From JAYWDA01 sp043747555 (GTDB lineage: Bacteria > Bdellovibrionota > Bdellovibrionia > Bdellovibrionales > Bdellovibrionaceae), in assembly GCA_043747555.1 (NCBI GenBank), contig JAYTOY010000069.1, positions 1 to 10,495 of the forward strand: 10,495 nt of DNA, written 5' to 3'. Under the pieces are notes generated by a model. That model had not been told where the DNA came from and made no database searches. It saw only the letters and a program-made list of their open reading frames with translations. A program made the translations under genes and the position numbers. Positions 7,217-10,495 of the stretch are shown here, one piece after another (the first letter of the stretch is position 1; the number at the start of each line of letters is the position of its first letter).

Positions 7217-8191
7217 CTAAGAAAGTTGATGCAACTTGCTTAAATCTAAACCTGGGGTTTTTGTGAATGAGTTTTTCGGCCCATTTTTACGAATTAGATC
7301 TAACATTGAAAAATTCAAGGCAACTACAGAAGCGCAAATACCAATCGCTTTTTTTAAGTCATCATCTCGATATTTTAGAAAAATTTCAAAATCATCAAAC
7401 CGACAATTTATAGCGCTCAAAATTAAAGAGTAAAACTTGTCCGCCGCTTTTTTATTGTGGCCGTAGGGATACCAGACCTCATTCGTAAATCGATAGTTGA
7501 TGTTATTTCTAAAACTGCTTATCCAGCTCGACTTGCTTCTCGCATTAATTGCTAGCTTCAAGTCGGTGACAAATCGCGACGAGTTGTCTCGAGAGTCCAA
7601 GGTTAAATCGACATTTACAGCTATTGAACTTAAAAAATCATCCAGCAGATTTGAAAAATTTTTCCACAGAACCGTATGACTGCTATTACTATTGCTATCT
7701 TCGGAATTGATCAATAAATCAGAAAAGCCAACATTTTTTATTTTTTTTATAACGTAATAACCAATCTCCAAATTGTCACAAGCATACCCGTCCCTTTTAA
7801 AAATACTCTGAATCATTTCAATCTGTGATTCTCGAAGGTGCGTATATGACTTGCCTGAGAGGCGCAATAGTGATTGAGCTGAAAAAAAAGCTGCATAATA
7901 AAATTTAATAAATAACCAACTAGAAGATTTTGGGTTTTTTGCATTTCTGACAATTGACGTTAGTGTTTCCTGTGCCGCGGAAGAAAATCGCCCAACTTCA
8001 AACGCAAATGCTGAAGTTAATCCAATTGCATCCACGGGCTGGATAAAAAATGTATCAATACTGGACGGAGTGTTAATCTTATAGTTTCCAGTAGCAACCC
8101 AGTCTCCAATGCCGATTTTCCTAGGACTACTAAAATCAATTAAGTCTTTATCTAGCAACTTTAAAAAAGCGAGAGCATAACCATGGGACAT
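7217..8191 (-). CDS. HEPN-like protein paired with the DGQHR gene
   Basis: A 324-residue soluble protein I cannot assign firmly. Residues about 70-130 resemble a HEPN four-helix core: SWLFIKFYYAAFFSAQSLLR followed by GKSYTHLRES, close to the 'YYAAFxxARALLxxxGxxxxxH' pattern of HEPN proteins. Candidate active residues are Arg110 and His118, spaced Rx7H rather than the usual Rx4-6H. A second suggestive site is FRNNINYR (227-234), which resembles RNxxxH with Tyr in place of His. No signal peptide or membrane segment is seen. It starts 2 bp after the stop of the DGQHR gene with no clear Shine-Dalgarno, so translational coupling is likely. If HEPN, it could be a ribonuclease effector or a binding partner controlled by the upstream protein. 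That is inference from fold resemblance and gene order; it could also be an unrelated helical protein. Confidence 0.7.
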   Translation of the reverse strand: MSHGYALAFLKLLDKDLIDFSSPRKIGIGDWVATGNYKINTPSSIDTFFIQPVDAIGLTSAFAFEVGRFSSAAQETLTSIVRNAKNPKSSSWLFIKFYYAAFFSAQSLLRLSGKSYTHLRESQIEMIQSIFKRDGYACDNLEIGYYVIKKIKNVGFSDLLINSEDSNSNSSHTVLWKNFSNLLDDFLSSIAVNVDLTLDSRDNSSRFVTDLKLAINARSKSSWISSFRNNINYRFTNEVWYPYGHNKKAADKFYSLILSAINCRFDDFEIFLKYRDDDLKKAIGICASVVALNFSMLDLIRKNGPKNSFTKTPGLDLSKLHQLS

Positions 8192-8193
8192 AT

Positions 8194-9174
8194 TTATATG
8201 GAAAAATCAGATGTTATTGCTGATTTGAAAAGTTCCATCATTTCTCTATATGAATTGCCGGGTTTTTCTAGGTGTGAATTTTTTGTTCGACTTAGCATTG
8301 GAAAAACCACTTCATAAAATGCCTCGACAGAATATTTTCCACCACGTTTATCTTTTACTCTTTGTGCAACGTTGTTAAATACACCATTTAGCGCTTTAAA
8401 GATTATTGGATGAGTAAACTTTCCTTTCGGATTTGCTTTAGTTAGGGCTTCAATTGAAGCAAGATAGTATGCAGAAAGTATTTCAGCGATTTCGCCTGGA
8501 GATCGAGCTCCAAACGAATTTATGATTCCTCCCACTCCTGCATTAAAAGTCACTCTTGATATCTTATCTTTTGCTTTTTCATGGGGGCTGAATAGTCCAT
8601 ATAAGGCATTGGATTTTTGTGAATGAATCAAATTGAAAACTTTCCTTAGTAAAGCTTCCTTGTCATTTTCATAGTTGGCTAAATTTTTTATATCCAGCAA
8701 GAGTTCCGGAGGAACTGGCTTTTGTTGAGTATTGATATCTATAAACAATCTCGTTTCATCTTCTCTTGATAGGCCACTGTAAACTACAACAGGAACCCGT
8801 AGAGCCGTTTCTGCCAGACTAAATCCAAAAACTCTGTGCTGCCCGTCCAACACTAAAAATGATTTTGGATGCTCTTTAAAAGTGATAGTTTTTCCTTGAC
8901 CCACCAATTTGAACTCAGAATCAGGTTGCGCAGATAAAATTATTGCAGTTGGTATAGATCCTTGACCACTATCAATATAACTCGCGATAGCTTCAGCTCT
9001 TTTTTTGTCGAGTACGCGCTGGAAGCCAACGGTATTATCTTCATCTCGCGTGGAAACAAAACAGGTTTTAGCAAGAACGTCGGAAGGTATCGTGAATGAA
9101 TAAAATTTAAATTTACCTTGGGTAATTAAGTTTACGGAATATCGTTTTTGTTCGTTATTTTTTTCCTTAGCCAT
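8194..9174 (-). CDS. DGQHR domain protein (DndB-like, ParB/Srx-type fold)
   Basis: A 326-residue intracellular protein of the DGQHR family, which includes DndB of DNA phosphorothioation systems. The family hallmarks are in order: FQRVLDKKRAEAIASYI at 51-67, GSIPTAIIL at 72-80, LDGQHRVFGF at 109-118, PVVVYSGL at 128-135 and TRLFIDINTQQKPVP at 141-155. The C-terminal half is helical and less conserved. DndB homologues are known as repressors of dnd operons, so autoregulation is plausible, but no dndC, dndD, dndE or dndFGH gene is present here, so a Dnd role is not supported. The start at 9174 is fixed by a strong Shine-Dalgarno. The gene is followed after 2 bp by the HEPN-like gene, and the two form an operon. 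It probably regulates or neutralises that partner, or helps sense modified DNA (inference). Confidence 0.9.
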   Translation of the reverse strand: MAKEKNNEQKRYSVNLITQGKFKFYSFTIPSDVLAKTCFVSTRDEDNTVGFQRVLDKKRAEAIASYIDSGQGSIPTAIILSAQPDSEFKLVGQGKTITFKEHPKSFLVLDGQHRVFGFSLAETALRVPVVVYSGLSREDETRLFIDINTQQKPVPPELLLDIKNLANYENDKEALLRKVFNLIHSQKSNALYGLFSPHEKAKDKISRVTFNAGVGGIINSFGARSPGEIAEILSAYYLASIEALTKANPKGKFTHPIIFKALNGVFNNVAQRVKDKRGGKYSVEAFYEVVFPMLSRTKNSHLEKPGNSYREMMELFKSAITSDFSI

Positions 9175-9179
9175 GTATT

Positions 9180-9185
9180 CTCTCC
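9180..9185 (-). promoter_or_regulatory. Ribosome binding site of the DGQHR gene
   Basis: On the minus strand GGAGAG lies 5 nt before the ATG at 9174. It is the best Shine-Dalgarno on the minus strand and contrasts with the missing site in front of the downstream HEPN-like gene. Confidence 0.7.
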
Positions 9186-9192
9186 AAAAAAC

Positions 9193-9223
9193 TATATAAA
9201 CGTTTAGTCCTTTTTATGATCAA
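9193..9223 (-). promoter_or_regulatory. Candidate promoter with palindromic operator for the DGQHR operon
   Basis: On the minus strand TTGATC (9223-9218) could be a -35 element and TATATA (9198-9193) a -10, 19 bp apart; a TTTATA alternative gives 17 bp. TAAACGTTTA, a perfect 10-bp palindrome at 9197-9206, sits between them and overlaps the -10, where a repressor could block transcription. The elements are partial matches, so the promoter is tentative; the palindrome is certain. Confidence 0.4.
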
Positions 9224-9254
9224 CGAAATGAGCGGCTGTGTCCACCTTATTGTT

Positions 9255-9827
9255 TTAACTTATTATAAAATCAATCAGTTTTTGAAACTTTGTTTTGTCA
9301 GCTTCGCGAAGACTCAAAATATATTCTGTCCTAAGTTTTGATTCACTTGAGAAATCGTCTTTTGAAAAAGTAATCCGACACCATCTCAATGGAGATCGCT
9401 AATGTTTTTTTAATAAAATGTTCGTTAATATCCGCGAAAAACGACCATTTCCGTTTGCGAACGGATGAATCCAAACAACCTTGTGATGAAACCTCGCTGC
9501 AATTTCATTCCAACCACCATAAGCCCTATTTTCAATCTAATATTCACAATCATCACATAGGTTTTTAATTTCAGTTAATATTTTATAGGATTCAACACCA
9601 TTATTTTTATTCGTCATTCGATATTTACCAGCCCAAACCCATACAGACTGAAAACTTTTTAAAAATTGATCTGTTAAAATATTATTGTGATTTGTTTGAA
9701 AGATCCAATTTGAAGATTCATTGATGCTTTGCTGTTCGGCGAAATTAATTTTAGCCTGCGTTGAAATCGGATCAATGAGTATCCTTTGCATTTCGTAGTG
9801 GTCAAGTGGGCTTACCCCCTCAGGCAT
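9255..9827 (-). pseudogene. Mobile mystery protein B (Fic domain), two in-frame stops
   Basis: A Fic/DOC-type gene matching the mobile mystery protein B family. Its frame holds 191 codons, the family's usual length. It opens with MPEGVSPLD and has VWVWAGKYRMTNKNNGV (62-78), KNLCDDCEY (88-96) and RFHHKVVWIHPFANGNGRFSR ending at residue 132. The last twelve residues are a complete Fic active site, HPFx(D/N)GNGRxxR, which in active Fic enzymes transfers AMP or a related group to target proteins. TAG interrupts the frame at codon 97 (9539-9537), where relatives have Trp, and at codon 143 (9401-9399). No frameshift is needed to read the rest to the TAA at 9255. Each stop is one base change from a sense codon. 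It lies 19 bp after the mobile mystery A relic, in the family's usual gene order. Most likely dead; readthrough of both stops is the alternative. Confidence 0.85.
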
Positions 9828-9846
9828 TTCAAAGCTAGGTTTATTT

Positions 9847-10019
9847 TTATTTTCGCCTTAATCCTGAATCCATTTTGGTTAAAATTTCTTCCGAAAGCTC
9901 CACGCTCTTCAACCTGATTTTTTTCAACTTCTGGATTTACTTTTTGTTTTTCAAGTTTCATATGATGATGAATTTCCTGAATTAGCGCAACTCCCTTTTG
10001 CCCATGAATTACGAAACCT
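9847..10019 (-). pseudogene. Mobile mystery protein A remnant (3' end, frameshifted)
   Basis: Only the C-terminal part is recognisable. One minus-strand frame reads KGVALIQEIHHHMKLEKQKV, like the helix and 'HxMxLExQ' segment of mobile mystery protein A. After about 12 further codons the frame must shift by one base to read ELSEEILTKMDSGLRRK and stop at 9849-9847, as expected for the family's end. The N-terminal helix-turn-helix (XRE type) half that defines the family is missing, and upstream frames hold several stops. Its position directly before the Fic gene supports the call: the two families occur as adjacent genes, A thought to be the antitoxin-like partner. The upstream limit is approximate. 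Confidence 0.6.
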
Positions 10020-10081
10020 CAGAACTATCACGATGTCTCATAATCCCATTAAAGAGGGGTCGTTAGGCAACAAAAGAAACA

Positions 10082-10114
10082 CGGATCAAGTTATGGACCA
10101 TAACCCTTGATTCG
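10082..10114. repeat. Long inverted repeat (15 bp with a 2-nt bulge)
   Basis: CGGATCAA-GTTATGG pairs with CCATAAC-cc-TTGATTCG around a single A; one pair is G-T and the CC is a 2-nt bulge. Because the central loop is one base, a folded form would open the inner pairs to a GGACC loop. It lies between the mobile mystery A relic and the rest of the hairpin cluster. Confidence 0.7.
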
Positions 10115-10281
10115 ATTTGAGAAGGACTTGTCTACCTTTCAACAGCAACCCCTCAACCTAAACCATTCCGCAGTATAATTTGGTGAGATTTCGACAACGA
10201 GAAATACATACACTGCACGATTGGCGAATTCTCGATGAATCGACCTTTGCGCTACTACCAATTAAAAATCAAAAATCAATC

Positions 10282-10321
10282 TTTCCAATTCACATGGCAC
10301 CCTTAGGGGGTGAATTGGAAA
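10282..10321. repeat. Perfect 12-bp inverted repeat with inner hairpin
   Basis: TTTCCAATTCAC (10282-10293) is exactly complementary to 10310-10321. The 16-nt interior contains a smaller CCC/GGG pairing around TTA. On the minus strand it is followed after a few bases by GATTTTTGATTTTT, a broken T-run, so it could act as a weak terminator for transcripts entering from the right. It is otherwise of unknown function. Confidence 0.75.
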
Positions 10322-10386
10322 TCCGCAACGAGCATAACTACTTATAAACACATAAGATCAAGATTCCGCTTTCAAGCGAAGACCTC

Positions 10387-10402
10387 TCTAGGACCCCCTA
10401 GA
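10387..10402. repeat. TCTAGG inverted repeat
   Basis: TCTAGG (10387-10392) and CCTAGA (10397-10402) form a perfect 6-bp stem around ACCC. It is one of the cluster of hairpins in this region. Confidence 0.6.
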
Positions 10403-10412
10403 TAGCTCAAGT

Positions 10413-10432
10413 TCCCTGCCAAATCCCTGCCA
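10413..10432. repeat. TCCCTGCCA direct repeat, 11-bp spacing
   Basis: TCCCTGCCA occurs at 10413-10421 and again at 10424-10432, one helical turn apart, so a protein could bind both on the same DNA face. Two copies are few; they could mark an iteron, operator or recombination site, or be chance. Confidence 0.5.
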
Positions 10433-10443
10433 CCGCCGCCTCT

Positions 10444-10480
10444 CTTCGGAAAATTTTCCCGAAGTTCAGATTTGCTGAAC
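10444..10480. repeat. Two abutting palindromes at the window edge
   Basis: CTTCGG-AAAA pairs with TTTT-CCCGAAG (10444-10464, one unpaired C), directly followed by GTTCAG (10464-10469) and CTGAAC (10475-10480) around ATTTG. CCGAA at 10482-10486 could also pair with TTCGG at 10445-10449, giving an alternative fold enclosing the second hairpin. The structure may continue beyond the window. Confidence 0.65.
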
Positions 10481-10495
10481 TCCGAACAAATTTTC

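Larger units (their letters stand above)
10020..10495. other. Gene-free, palindrome-rich region at the right edge
   Basis: About 475 bp with no convincing ORF on either strand. Inverted repeats recur along it: near 10082-10114, 10176-10264 (long-range, enclosing two small hairpins), 10282-10321, 10364-10380, 10387-10402, 10444-10464 and 10464-10480. A 9-bp direct repeat lies at 10413-10432. The run of secondary structure stops at the window edge and may continue. I found no tRNA, CRISPR or integrase. Confidence 0.6.

Noticed and set aside
10059..10066. Integron attC site, from GTTAGGC
   Set aside because: GTTAGGC fits the right-hand core, but I found no matching RYYYAAC core at a suitable distance to the left and no cassette arrangement.
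10411..10440. 3' end of a tRNA gene serving as an integration site (AATCCC...CCACCGCCGCC)
   Set aside because: The lengths of a T-arm and acceptor stem do not fit, no CCA-type end or other tRNA arms are present, and no integrase is seen.

Overview
The window is AT-rich (my impression is high-30s % GC) with genes on both strands. It looks like a Gram-negative, probably Bdellovibrionota-like bacterium. The reasons are a very large secreted RCC1/PKD surface-type protein, a DUF3015 protein and a DUF4105 (Lnb N-terminal periplasmic domain) protein, all with signal peptides. These families are common in Bdellovibrio relatives, but the assignment is inference from family content only.

Layout, left to right. 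Positions 1-591 hold no gene I can name: two overlapping antisense ORFs near the left edge, then an AT-rich stretch with a possible promoter. Positions 592-4515 (+) encode a 1307-residue exported protein: signal peptide, three Ig-like domains, a complete seven-blade RCC1 beta-propeller with a cysteine pair in every blade, two PKD domains, one Ig-like domain, a third PKD domain, a (GGSSS)5 linker encoded by five 15-bp repeats, and a helical C-terminus. It converges on a DUF3015 gene (5176-4592, -); hairpins lie between and inside the 3' ends, one a perfect 15-bp palindrome within the DUF3015 coding end. The DUF3015 gene is divergent, by 40 bp, from a DUF4105 envelope protein gene (5217-6968, +).

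Positions 6969-7216 are non-coding but structured: two hairpins, then a strong Shine-Dalgarno in front of an ATG that opens only seven codons. This looks like the leader of something lost.

The right half reads entirely on the minus strand, like an accessory island. In transcription order it has a decayed mobile mystery protein A gene (antitoxin-like), a decayed mobile mystery protein B gene (Fic domain, catalytic motif intact, two in-frame TAG codons), an intact DGQHR-domain gene (DndB-like), and 2 bp downstream an intact 324-residue protein with HEPN-like helices. The last two form a tight operon whose promoter region holds a perfect palindrome TAAACGTTTA. I read this pair as the best candidate in the window for an undescribed defence or toxin-antitoxin-type system; that is inference.

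Positions about 10026-10495 have no gene but carry at least six inverted repeats and a 9-bp direct repeat at 11-bp spacing, an unusual density of DNA structure that may mark a mobile-element end, origin or recombination site.
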